Source: Pseudomonadota bacterium (GTDB lineage Bacteria; Myxococcota; Bradymonadia; UBA4248). Taken from it: 6,036 nt of DNA. The notes under the pieces are model-generated. The model was given only the letters and a program-made list of their open reading frames with translations. It was not told the DNA's origin and made no database searches. This document shows positions 1 through 5,850 of the stretch, one piece after another. The first letter of the stretch is position 1. Every line of letters starts with the position of its first letter. The DNA lies in the NCBI GenBank assembly GCA_017613855.1, contig JAGACY010000162.1:1-6036 (forward strand), in the 5' to 3' direction. Both the position numbers and the translations under genes were made by a program.

Positions 1-2349
1 ATTGAACCAGGATGGCTTTGTGAAGATGGCAAGAATTGTGTGCCAACCGTTTGTGGTGATGGCAAAATTGAAGGCAGCGAGAATTGCGAAGACGGCAACA
101 ATGTTTCCGGGGACGGCTGTTCCGATAAATGTCTGGTAGAATCAGGTTGGGCATGCTCAAGTGATGGCTGCCATGCTCAGATGTGCGGTGATGGAATTAT
201 CGCTGGTGATGAGGAATGCGACGATAAGAATGTCAACCCCGGCGATGGGTGTAATCAGTACTGCCGTCGCGAAGCCGGATTTCATTGTGATACCGCAGGA
301 ATGCCCTGTGTTGCAGATCAGTGCGGCGACGGTAACGTAACGGGTGATGAAACTTGTGACGAAGGTAGCGTAGGTCCAACCGGAGGGTGCAAGAATTGCC
401 AGGTTCAAATGGGATGGAAATGTCCAACACCGGGAGCCGCCTGTGAAAAAGCTGATTGTGGCAATGGTGTGCTCGAAGGGGCTGAAACTTGCGAAGAAGA
501 TAGTGAGTGCTGCAAGAGCTGTACGATTCAGACACATTGCTTGTGTGATGAAAATGGGAAGAATTGTAAAAAGGGTGAATGTGGTAATAGCATTCTCGAA
601 GCTGGTGAGCAATGCGATGATGGCAATTTGAATGCCGGCGATGGTTGCGATCCCGTATGTAAGAGCGAGTCTGTATTTATCTGTACAACAGGTGGGTGTA
701 AGCCTGTTTGCGGCGATGGCATTACTATCTGGGAAGCCGGGGAAGAATGCGATGATGGCAATTTGATCTCAGGCGATGGGTGCTCTTCGGAGTGTAAGAT
801 TGAAGAAGGGTTCGCGTGCACGAAATACTCAAAAGATTATCCAGATACGATTAAATTGCCCGCGACTTACCGCGATTTTAGATCTTACAGCACAACCGAT
901 GATGACTCTGGGCCAAACCAGAATTGCACCAATGCAACTCCAACGACTCCAATCGATGGGTGTATTGATAGCAGTCATGTTGCACTCTATGGTGGCAAAT
1001 TCGTTGCCGGGCATGGTCATCCGGATTTCCAGCGTGTCAATGCGAATGAAAAAGAGATGGTGAAAGTCCAACTGGGAACGGATGGGCTGCCTGTTTTCAA
1101 TCAATCGAATAGCACCGGATTGACCAAAGAATCATTTGATATGTGGTACCGGGATTATCCGGGGATCAATAAAACCTTTAAGGAAAATCTCGAACTCACC
1201 TGTACAGACAAAAACACAGGCAAGTATGTATTCAACAGCAGTACATTTTTCCCGCTGAGCAATAAGGGATATGGCAATGAAATGCCCAACTATTCCAGTC
1301 AGAATTTCCATTTTACGACGCACATTCAAACCTACTTTAAATATCGCGGCAATGACGAAACACTCGATTTCAGCGGCGATGATGATGTGTGGGTATTTGT
1401 CAACGGTGTGCGTGCAATTGATATTGGCGGATGCCATGGTGAAACTCCGGCCTCCTTTGTTTTGAAAGGAGGTGATCCCGACCCTGTTAGCGGCAAAAAG
1501 CATAATACCGAATTTGATCTTTATGAAGATGGGATCTATCCGATTAGCTTCTTCCATGCAGAGCGACATACAGGTGCCTCGAACTTTAAACTCACACTGA
1601 CCGGGTTCCTCGATATGGGCACAAGTTCCTGCGATGCCATTTGCGGCGACGGACTTGTGCGTGGAACGGAAGAATGCGATATCAAGGATCATGTCGATGA
1701 TGAAACTGCCAAAAAGGGCGGATGTGTCAATTGTAAAATCACGCCCTACTGCGGCAATGGAAAAGTCGAAACGGGTGAACAATGCGATGGTGGGGCTGGA
1801 TGTACATCCGACTGCAAATATGAAAATGATCAGTGTGGCAACGGTACTGTCGAAGCCCCCGAAACCTGCGACGACGGTGCAAAGAATGGTACGGCAGAAT
1901 CCAATTGTATGGCCAATTGCCAATTAGCCGGTTGTGGTAATGGCATCGTCGAAGATGGTGAAGAATGCGATGACGGCAATACCTCTGATGATGACAACTG
2001 CTCATCCAAATGCAAAAAACCGTATTGTGGTGATGGCATTGTTCAGGCATGGCTGGGAGAAGTCTGTGATGCCGGTGATGACAAAAACACGGGTGAATAC
2101 AATGGTTGCGGCCTGGGATGCTCGTATTTACCGCCGCGTTGCGGCGATGCTATTGTTGACACCATGAATGGTGAAGAATGTGATGATGGTGTCAATGATG
2201 GTTCCTACAATACCTGCTCTCCCGAATGTAAGCTCGTCGATCGATGCGGCGATAAAATTATTCAGGAAGAATATGGTGAAACCTGCGACGAAGGTGATCA
2301 GAATGGCAAAGGATCATGCGGCAAATACTGTCAATATGAGATAAATTAA
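1..2349 (+). CDS. Secreted DUF4215-repeat / fibro-slime domain protein (5' partial)
   Basis: The frame is open from base 1, and its first residues (EPGWLCEDG) already match the end of a Cys repeat. The gene therefore starts upstream of the window, and the GTG at 40 is not a credible start. About 782 codons are visible, ending in TAA. Three parts can be seen: six DUF4215-type Cys repeats (codons 18-277), a fibro-slime domain (about codons 288-537) with the motifs [14 protein letters not shown] and [18 protein letters not shown], and seven more Cys repeats (codons 548-782). The repeats follow CGDGxxxxxExCDDGNxxxGDGCSxxC, and the even Cys pattern implies many disulfides, so an extracellular location. 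Families of this type are common in Myxococcota; a role in surface matrix, adhesion or slime is inferred. No C-terminal membrane anchor or sorting signal is visible, since the protein ends CQYEIN. The signal peptide would lie outside the window. An intrinsic terminator follows after 15 bases. Family identity is firm; the function is unknown. Confidence 0.95.
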   Translation: MEPGWLCEDGKNCVPTVCGDGKIEGSENCEDGNNVSGDGCSDKCLVESGWACSSDGCHAQMCGDGIIAGDEECDDKNVNPGDGCNQYCRREAGFHCDTAGMPCVADQCGDGNVTGDETCDEGSVGPTGGCKNCQVQMGWKCPTPGAACEKADCGNGVLEGAETCEEDSECCKSCTIQTHCLCDENGKNCKKGECGNSILEAGEQCDDGNLNAGDGCDPVCKSESVFICTTGGCKPVCGDGITIWEAGEECDDGNLISGDGCSSECKIEEGFACTKYSKDYPDTIKLPATYRDFRSYSTTDDDSGPNQNCTNATPTTPIDGCIDSSHVALYGGKFVAGHGHPDFQRVNANEKEMVKVQLGTDGLPVFNQSNSTGLTKESFDMWYRDYPGINKTFKENLELTCTDKNTGKYVFNSSTFFPLSNKGYGNEMPNYSSQNFHFTTHIQTYFKYRGNDETLDFSGDDDVWVFVNGVRAIDIGGCHGETPASFVLKGGDPDPVSGKKHNTEFDLYEDGIYPISFFHAERHTGASNFKLTLTGFLDMGTSSCDAICGDGLVRGTEECDIKDHVDDETAKKGGCVNCKITPYCGNGKVETGEQCDGGAGCTSDCKYENDQCGNGTVEAPETCDDGAKNGTAESNCMANCQLAGCGNGIVEDGEECDDGNTSDDDNCSSKCKKPYCGDGIVQAWLGEVCDAGDDKNTGEYNGCGLGCSYLPPRCGDAIVDTMNGEECDDGVNDGSYNTCSPECKLVDRCGDKIIQEEYGETCDEGDQNGKGSCGKYCQYEIN
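52..831 (+). repeat. N-terminal array of six DUF4215-type Cys repeats
   Basis: Six consecutive repeats begin with [40 protein letters not shown] and [11 protein letters not shown]. Most carry the C-D-D-G-N core followed by GDGC. The fourth is a variant: its core is shortened to [11 protein letters not shown] and it is followed by an additional Cys-rich stretch. The fifth and sixth repeats are nearly identical in DNA around their ECDDGN-L cores (about 611-632 and 747-768), which suggests a recent duplication of one unit. Confidence 0.9.
862..1611 (+). other. Fibro-slime domain coding segment
   Basis: This segment encodes a complete domain of the fibro-slime family (TIGR02148-like, related to PA14-type beta-sandwich domains). 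It opens with ATYRDF and a Cys-containing insertion. It continues with GHGHPDF, then [24 protein letters not shown] at about codons 457-478, and closes with [17 protein letters not shown] at about codons 513-527. The DDDVWVF and AERHT motifs are the usual hallmarks. In related domains the consecutive Asp residues are associated with metal or carbohydrate binding; this is not demonstrated here. Confidence 0.88.
1451..1478 (+). promoter_or_regulatory. Internal full-length Shine-Dalgarno-like sequence inside a hairpin
   Basis: GAAAGGAGGTGATCC at 1464-1478 is exactly complementary to the conserved 3' end of bacterial 16S rRNA (15 bases). Directly before it, CCTCCTTT (1451-1458) can pair perfectly with AAAGGAGG (1465-1472) across a six-base loop, which would mask the site. 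It lies in frame inside the fibro-slime coding region (residues [10 protein letters not shown]). No ATG, GTG or TTG sits at a suitable distance downstream, so it is not evidently an internal start. A pausing role is only a possibility. Confidence 0.35.
1642..2346 (+). repeat. C-terminal array of seven DUF4215-type Cys repeats
   Basis: Seven repeats start with [54 protein letters not shown] and [11 protein letters not shown]. They are shorter than the N-terminal ones because the second half (the GWxC or GFxC segment) is missing. The second is the shortest, with the core [12 protein letters not shown]. The last three carry a longer linker between the CGDG and ExCD parts. The array runs to the stop codon, so no other C-terminal domain exists. 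Confidence 0.88.
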
Positions 2350-2364
2350 TCCAATACAACGAAT

Positions 2365-2397
2365 GGCCCTTCTTGAATATCGGAAGGGCCTTTTATT
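2365..2397 (+). terminator. Intrinsic terminator of the fibro-slime gene
   Basis: GGCCCTTC (2365-2372) and GAAGGGCC (2383-2390) form a perfect 8-bp stem with a ten-base loop, followed by TTTTATT. It starts 15 bases after the TAA. The opposite strand has no T-run after the stem, so it should work mainly rightwards, although it lies between two convergent genes. Confidence 0.9.
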
Positions 2398-2400
2398 ATC

Positions 2401-2781
2401 TCAATATAGATAGTCAATATATATATCATCTTCTGTGCTGGGCTTTCCGTCAGCACCGATCGAAGTGATTATTATTTTGTTGCTATTTTTTTCATATTGA
2501 AGTGGCTGCCCCCAGCTATCCAGAAGGGCTTCTTTTTCCAATAGAGGACGTCCATTTGGTGTATCAATAAGATCCTGAAGGCTATTGGGGAGAGTGTTAA
2601 ATTCAAGACGATATTGCAGAATAGTCGTCTTTATATTTTTAAGTATAATTTCTGTTTTTTTGACATTTGCCGATTCTTGAGCAGCCTCAATGTTCATTGC
2701 AACGATTGTAGATGCGAACAAATCACATCCATTCATATAGATTGCAATACAAAATAATATGAAAAGAAGGGCTTTTCTCAT
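2401..2781 (-). CDS. GspG-like pseudopilin-fold protein with lipoprotein-like leader
   Basis: The product has 126 residues. The C-terminal part resembles the globular region of type II secretion major pseudopilins (GspG). A helix ends in LQYRLEFNTLPNSLQDLI (GspG: LYRLDNGRYPTT-type). It is followed by LLDSWGQPLQYE (GspG: DPWGNPYQY) and SIGADGKPSTEDDI (GspG: SLGADGQPGGEGEDADI), where the Ca2+-binding loop of GspG lies. The N-terminus is unlike a prepilin: there is no GFTLIE cleavage motif. Instead MRKALLFILFCIAIYMNGC reads as a short charged start, a hydrophobic stretch and a possible lipobox (MNGC, Cys19). The start at 2781 is chosen because AAAGGTG lies six bases upstream; the frame stays open to 2874, but that would include the mgtE terminator. 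The gene is AT-rich compared with mgtE. No other secretion-system gene is nearby, so a role in a T2SS is not supported; an envelope lipoprotein or minor pilin-like protein is possible. Confidence 0.8.
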   Translation of the reverse strand: MRKALLFILFCIAIYMNGCDLFASTIVAMNIEAAQESANVKKTEIILKNIKTTILQYRLEFNTLPNSLQDLIDTPNGRPLLEKEALLDSWGQPLQYEKNSNKIIITSIGADGKPSTEDDIYIDYLY

Positions 2782-2787
2782 GGAATA

Positions 2788-2794
2788 CACCTTT
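2788..2794 (-). promoter_or_regulatory. Ribosome binding site of the pseudopilin-like gene
   Basis: On the - strand AAAGGTG is followed by six bases and then the ATG at 2781-2779. This decides the start in favour of MRKALLF over two upstream in-frame ATG codons. Confidence 0.75.
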
Positions 2795-2805
2795 TGCATG
2801 AGCAC

Positions 2806-2852
2806 AAAAAAATGCACACGCGTATTTGACCAATAAGTCAAATAGCGTGTGC
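2806..2852 (-). terminator. Intrinsic terminator downstream of mgtE
   Basis: On the - strand, GCACACGCTATTTGAC (2852-2837) pairs with the segment 2830-2814 (16 bp with one bulged base) around a six-base loop. One A and then seven T (2812-2806) follow directly. It lies about 40 bases past the mgtE stop codon. Only 24 bases separate the T-run from the next ATG at 2781, so a separate promoter for that gene would have to overlap this hairpin, or the gene depends on read-through. Confidence 0.88.
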
Positions 2853-2858
2853 CGGCAA

Positions 2859-2890
2859 GCGCGTATTCGGCCAATCAGGCCGAAAAGCGC
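2859..2890 (-). other. Second hairpin between the mgtE stop and its terminator
   Basis: TTCGGCC (2866-2872) and GGCCGAA (2878-2884) form a perfect stem with a five-base loop. GCGC at 2859-2862 and 2887-2890 extends it with a small internal mismatch. It starts three bases after the mgtE stop and lacks its own T-run. Read on the + strand it resembles the neighbouring terminator stem (both start GCGTATT and share CCAAT), so the two may be duplicated copies of one element. Confidence 0.6.
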
Positions 2891-2892
2891 TG

Positions 2893-4209
2893 CTACAAAA
2901 ATAAAAATTTGGCGATTGTAAAATAGATAATAATGCCCGATGCATCCAAAATGGTCGTCACGAAAGGGGCTGAGGCACTTGCCGGGTCAACGTGGAACAG
3001 TTTGAGCAGGAAGGGAAGCATTGAGCCAACGAGTGAACCATAGATGACGAGTACGCCGACGCTGATGGAAATGGTTGCCGCAAAAGAGGCGTATGAACTG
3101 TCACTGGGAACCATGCCAAGGAAATAGGCTGCAGTGGCGACGATAAAGCCCAAAATGGCCAGTGTCGCGCCGAGACCGCCGCCGACGATGAGCTCGCGTT
3201 TAAAGACTCGCAAAACGTCGCGAAGCTTGATTTCATCCAGTGCCATGGCACGCGTGACCAGGGTGGCTGCCTGCGAACCGGTATTGCCGCCCGATGCCAT
3301 GATGAGCGGTACGAAGACGCCCAGAATAATGGCCGATTCCATTGCCGAGGAATAGAAATCCATGACTTTGGTCGTAATAATGGTGCAGCAGAACAGGACG
3401 ATGAGCCAAACAACGCGTTTGGAATACAGTTCGCGGAACGTCGACTGAAGGTAGTCATTGTCGAGGGCCGCCATACCACCCATCTTCTGGATATCTTCGG
3501 TGGCCTCTTCCTGGACGACATCGACGATGTCGTCGATGGTGATGATACCTTTCATGACGTTGTCGCTGTCAACGACGGGCAGGGCGAAGAAGTCTTCACG
3601 GGCAAACAAAAGGGCAACCGATTCCTGGTCCATGTCTTCGTCGACGGTCGTCAGGTCGGTCTCCATGATATCGGATATTTTCTTGTTATCGCCCGATTTG
3701 AGCAAATCTTCGAATGAAACGACACCCATCAGATGCTGCTGCGAATCGAGTACGTAGATGTAATAGATCGTCTCGAGTTCTTCGCGCATTTGGCGGCGAA
3801 CGTAGAGAATGGCTTCGTCGGTGGTCATTTCCGGACGGCAGCGTGCAAAACGCGGGCTCATCAGACCACCGGCCTCGTCCTCTTTGTAGGCCATGAGCGC
3901 ATCGACTTCTTTACGGACACTCGGCTGCAAATGCGATTTTAATTTACCGCGAAGCTCCTCATCGTCGATGAGCTGCAAAACGTCGGCGGCGTCGTCGGGT
4001 GCTAGTTCGCGCATCCAGTGCTTGCGGTCGCGATCGGGCATCGCAATAAACATTTCGGCCTGATCTTCACATGGGATCGAAGAGAAGAAATCTTCGGCAT
4101 CCTCATGCTCCAACTGGTTGAACCACTCGACGCGTTCTTCGTCGTCGAGCGTCGGCCAGATCTCCCAAAGGTCGTCAATTGAAATCTTGTGTGGTGTTTC
4201 TTCGTGCAT
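2893..4209 (-). CDS. mgtE: Magnesium transporter MgtE
   Basis: MgtE is an inner-membrane, Mg2+-gated homodimeric Mg2+ channel. The product has 438 residues from the preferred start, close to the usual 450. Counting from the upstream ATG, an acidic N domain spans residues 10-125 and includes DEAGGLMS. A CBS pair follows at about 126-240 (IYVLDSQQHLMGVVSFEDLL; PVVDSDNVMKGIITIDDIVDVV). The linker with KMGGMAALDNDYL is at about 244-256. The pore domain with five membrane segments runs from about 268 to the end. The family signature VPLIMASGGNTGSQAATLVTR (303-322) and DPASASAPFVTTILDASG (410-427) are intact, including the Asp equivalent to pore Asp432 of Thermus MgtE. ATG 4209 is preferred over ATG 4215 because AAAGGA (4222-4217) is seven bases from the former and one base from the latter. 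The gene has a long leader with possible regulatory folds and its own terminator, so it is probably transcribed alone. Confidence 0.96.
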   Translation of the reverse strand: MHEETPHKISIDDLWEIWPTLDDEERVEWFNQLEHEDAEDFFSSIPCEDQAEMFIAMPDRDRKHWMRELAPDDAADVLQLIDDEELRGKLKSHLQPSVRKEVDALMAYKEDEAGGLMSPRFARCRPEMTTDEAILYVRRQMREELETIYYIYVLDSQQHLMGVVSFEDLLKSGDNKKISDIMETDLTTVDEDMDQESVALLFAREDFFALPVVDSDNVMKGIITIDDIVDVVQEEATEDIQKMGGMAALDNDYLQSTFRELYSKRVVWLIVLFCCTIITTKVMDFYSSAMESAIILGVFVPLIMASGGNTGSQAATLVTRAMALDEIKLRDVLRVFKRELIVGGGLGATLAILGFIVATAAYFLGMVPSDSSYASFAATISISVGVLVIYGSLVGSMLPFLLKLFHVDPASASAPFVTTILDASGIIIYFTIAKFLFL

Positions 4210-4216
4210 AGGCATT

Positions 4217-4222
4217 TCCTTT
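4217..4222 (-). promoter_or_regulatory. Ribosome binding site of mgtE
   Basis: AAAGGA on the - strand lies one base before the ATG at 4215 and seven bases before the ATG at 4209. The usual spacing of about 5-9 bases favours the downstream ATG. Confidence 0.65.
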
Positions 4223-4245
4223 ATCTGTCATAGAGGCAAAATTGT

Positions 4246-4348
4246 AAAAATTGCGCTCCGGACATAACGGAAATGCAAACTGCCATCGGGTTAAAATGGG
4301 CATGGTCTTCCTCATCGAGGAAGACAGGTTTTTGAGACGCTTCCTCGG
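4246..4348 (-). promoter_or_regulatory. mgtE leader with alternative hairpins, candidate cis-regulatory RNA
   Basis: In leader order (right to left) the segment contains CGAGGAAG (4347-4340), CTTCCTCG (4323-4316) and GAGGAAG (4313-4307). The middle one can pair with either neighbour. Stem A is 8 bp with a 16-base loop. Stem B, GTCTTCCTC/GAGGAAGAC (4325-4305), is 9 bp with a three-base loop. Further on, TTGC..TCCG (4278-4268) pairs with CGGA..GCAA (4260-4251) and is followed by TTTTT (4250-4246), a weak terminator-like shape 37 bases before the start codon. The layout could be a Mg2+-responsive switch, as MgtE genes are often controlled by leaders. It does not match the M-box consensus that I know. 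A TATAAA at 4355-4350 could be a -10 box, in which case transcription would start inside stem A's first arm and exclude stem A. The remaining bases between 4349 and 4422 show nothing I can name. Confidence 0.4.
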
Positions 4349-4422
4349 ATTTATAAAATGGATAAGTGATAACTTAGGGGGTCGTCCATAGGGCGTGGCT
4401 CAAAAAAAGAAATGAAAGAGGC

Positions 4423-4456
4423 AAAAAAACACCGCCTCGAAAACAGGGCGGTGTTT
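4423..4456 (-). terminator. Intrinsic terminator of the Cys-repeat lipoprotein gene
   Basis: On the - strand AAACACCGCC (4456-4447) pairs perfectly with GGCGGTGTTT (4436-4427) across a ten-base loop. The T-run continues to 4423. It begins 33 bases past the stop codon of the lipoprotein gene and separates that gene from mgtE. Confidence 0.92.
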
Positions 4457-4488
4457 ACGAAAAAATGGGACTTTTTGCAAGCAAACAA

Positions 4489-5850
4489 TTAATCGCTGCA
4501 GGCAGTTTTGTCTTTATTGCACTTATGTGCGCACTTCTCTTCGGAGGCATAATAATAATGATAGCCGAGGTTGCCTTCGACACATACGTATGTGATGGTA
4601 TAATGTTGATCGTATCCGTTCTCGGTCTCAAAAATGCATTCAGTATAACTGTCACCGGCGGTACTGCATTCTTCTTTCTTGGAATAGCATAGTGCCACAT
4701 CATTGCCTGAATCATTGTAGTTTTCTACAATGTCACATTGATAACCCTTGCCCCATGTTTTGACACAATCAACTTTTTGGACTTTGCCATCTTCACAGGT
4801 CAATGCCTCTGACGTACCGTAGCATGATTCAGAAAATGAAGATGGATCGCATTTGTCGCTGACAGCAGGTGTCTTGCATTTTTTATCTTTCAACTCTGGA
4901 TTGCAGATTGTACCGGATTTGCATTCCTCGGTGACAACCTGTCCCTCTTTGCAATAGGTGTGGTGTTTGGAATCGGGGCATGTTTCGTTAAAAGATCCAT
5001 CGCATTCGCCGCTTGGAGGCGCCGAAATAGCTTCACAGGTCGCCGTCGCTTCGTTACATTCGGTATTTGCCGGGCATGGATCATCTATCAATGACCCGTT
5101 CTTGCATATCTTTCGTGCATTTTTGCCGTTGCAGACCGGGGCGGTATTCTCGTCACATTCGCCGGCAGGGGGCTGCACGGGCTCACAAGTTGCCGTCGAT
5201 TCATTGCATTCGGTATTCTCGGGGCAGGGATCATCGACAAGTTGGCCGCTTTTGCATATTTTTCGCGCATTTTTGCCATTGCAAACAGGTGCTGTGTTTT
5301 CGTCGCATTCGCCGGCAGGGGGCTGCACAGGCTCACATGTCGCCGTCGCTTCGCTGCATTCGGTATTCTCGGGGCAGGGATCATCGACAAGTTGGCCGCT
5401 CTTGCATATTTTTCGCGCATTTTTGCCACTGCAAACAGGTGCTGTGTTTTCGTCGCATTCGCCGGCAGGAGGCTGCACAGGCTCACAAGTCGCTGTCGCT
5501 TCGCTGCATTCGGTATTCTCGGGGCAGGGATCATCGACAAGTTGGCCGCTTTGGCATATTTTACGTGCATTTTTGCCGTTGCAGACCGGGGCGGTATTCG
5601 CATCACACTGGCTTGGTTGCGCAGCCTCACATGATTTTGTGGCAGGATTGCATGTTTGGCCGATTTCACAGTCAATATTGGTAATGACGCCCACACGGCA
5701 TACCGTATAACCTGTTAATGCATCATTGCAGGCTGTAATATAGCTGTTATCGCACTCAACTTTATTCTCATGTTTTCCGTTCGAATCTGAATCACTGCAT
5801 CCGGCCAGCAAAAAAAGACAACACATGAACAGCGGTAACCTATTTTTCAT
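4489..5850 (-). CDS. Outer-surface lipoprotein with tandem six-Cys repeats
   Basis: The 453-residue product begins MKNRLPLFMCCLFLLAGCSDSD. This is a signal peptide with the lipobox LAGC (Cys18) and Ser at +2, which favours the outer membrane. After an acidic linker, nearly the whole mature protein consists of units of roughly 50 residues with six Cys. One degenerate unit (33-78) comes first. Four near-identical units (82-282) follow, of the form CDENTAPVC.GKNARKIC.SGQLVDDPCPENTEC.E.TATC and joined by Pro-rich linkers (EPVQPPAGE). Three divergent units (283-453) complete the protein, the last rich in Tyr and His (YHYYYASEEKC). I do not recognise a named family with certainty; it resembles the Cys-rich lipoproteins of unknown function found in Myxococcota. 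Disulfide-rounded beads on a surface stalk are a plausible inference. The upstream GGGG at seven bases from the ATG is a weak ribosome site. A strong terminator follows. Confidence 0.9.
   Translation of the reverse strand: MKNRLPLFMCCLFLLAGCSDSDSNGKHENKVECDNSYITACNDALTGYTVCRVGVITNIDCEIGQTCNPATKSCEAAQPSQCDANTAPVCNGKNARKICQSGQLVDDPCPENTECSEATATCEPVQPPAGECDENTAPVCSGKNARKICKSGQLVDDPCPENTECSEATATCEPVQPPAGECDENTAPVCNGKNARKICKSGQLVDDPCPENTECNESTATCEPVQPPAGECDENTAPVCNGKNARKICKNGSLIDDPCPANTECNEATATCEAISAPPSGECDGSFNETCPDSKHHTYCKEGQVVTEECKSGTICNPELKDKKCKTPAVSDKCDPSSFSESCYGTSEALTCEDGKVQKVDCVKTWGKGYQCDIVENYNDSGNDVALCYSKKEECSTAGDSYTECIFETENGYDQHYTITYVCVEGNLGYHYYYASEEKCAHKCNKDKTACSD
5005..5607 (-). repeat. 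Four tandem 150-base repeats within the lipoprotein gene
   Basis: The units are 5458-5607, 5308-5457, 5158-5307 (150 bases each) and 5005-5157 (153 bases). By direct comparison, the two inner units (5158-5307 and 5308-5457) differ at 8 of 150 bases, and units 5308-5457 and 5458-5607 at about 18. Each unit encodes exactly 50 residues (51 in the last) with six Cys. Because the unit length is a multiple of three, copy number can change without breaking the frame. Confidence 0.93.

Noticed and set aside
40..42. GTG as the start of the fibro-slime gene
   Set aside because: The same frame is open to base 1 and already encodes part of a Cys repeat (EPGWLCEDG); the true start lies outside the window.
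1132..1923. 263-residue - strand frame opposite the fibro-slime domain
   Set aside because: It is a hydrophobic-looking shadow of an Asp- and Gly-rich sequence, with no ribosome site or recognisable domain. The + strand frame has clear family motifs.
2782..2874. Upstream extension of the pseudopilin-like gene to an ATG at 2874
   Set aside because: It would make the mgtE terminator hairpin coding and would place the hydrophobic leader internally. The ATG at 2781 has a well-spaced ribosome site.
4305..4333. + strand terminator (perfect 9-bp stem followed by TTTTT)
   Set aside because: No + strand gene ends nearby, and the T-run is separated from the stem by three bases. It is better read as part of the mgtE leader.
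4465..4692. 75-residue + strand frame that looks like a small membrane protein
   Set aside because: It overlaps the 3' end of the lipoprotein gene in antisense. Hydrophobic residues arise from reading Lys-, Glu- and Asp-rich codons backwards. No Shine-Dalgarno sequence is seen.
5005..5607. CRISPR array
   Set aside because: The repeats are 150 bases with no unique spacers, and they encode a continuous Cys-rich protein.
4958..5710. Long + strand open frame of 250 residues, and other + strand frames in the same place
   Set aside because: They lie opposite the 150-base repeats of the lipoprotein gene. A stop-free repeat whose length is a multiple of three stays open in several frames. The lipoprotein frame has the signal peptide, Cys pattern and terminator.
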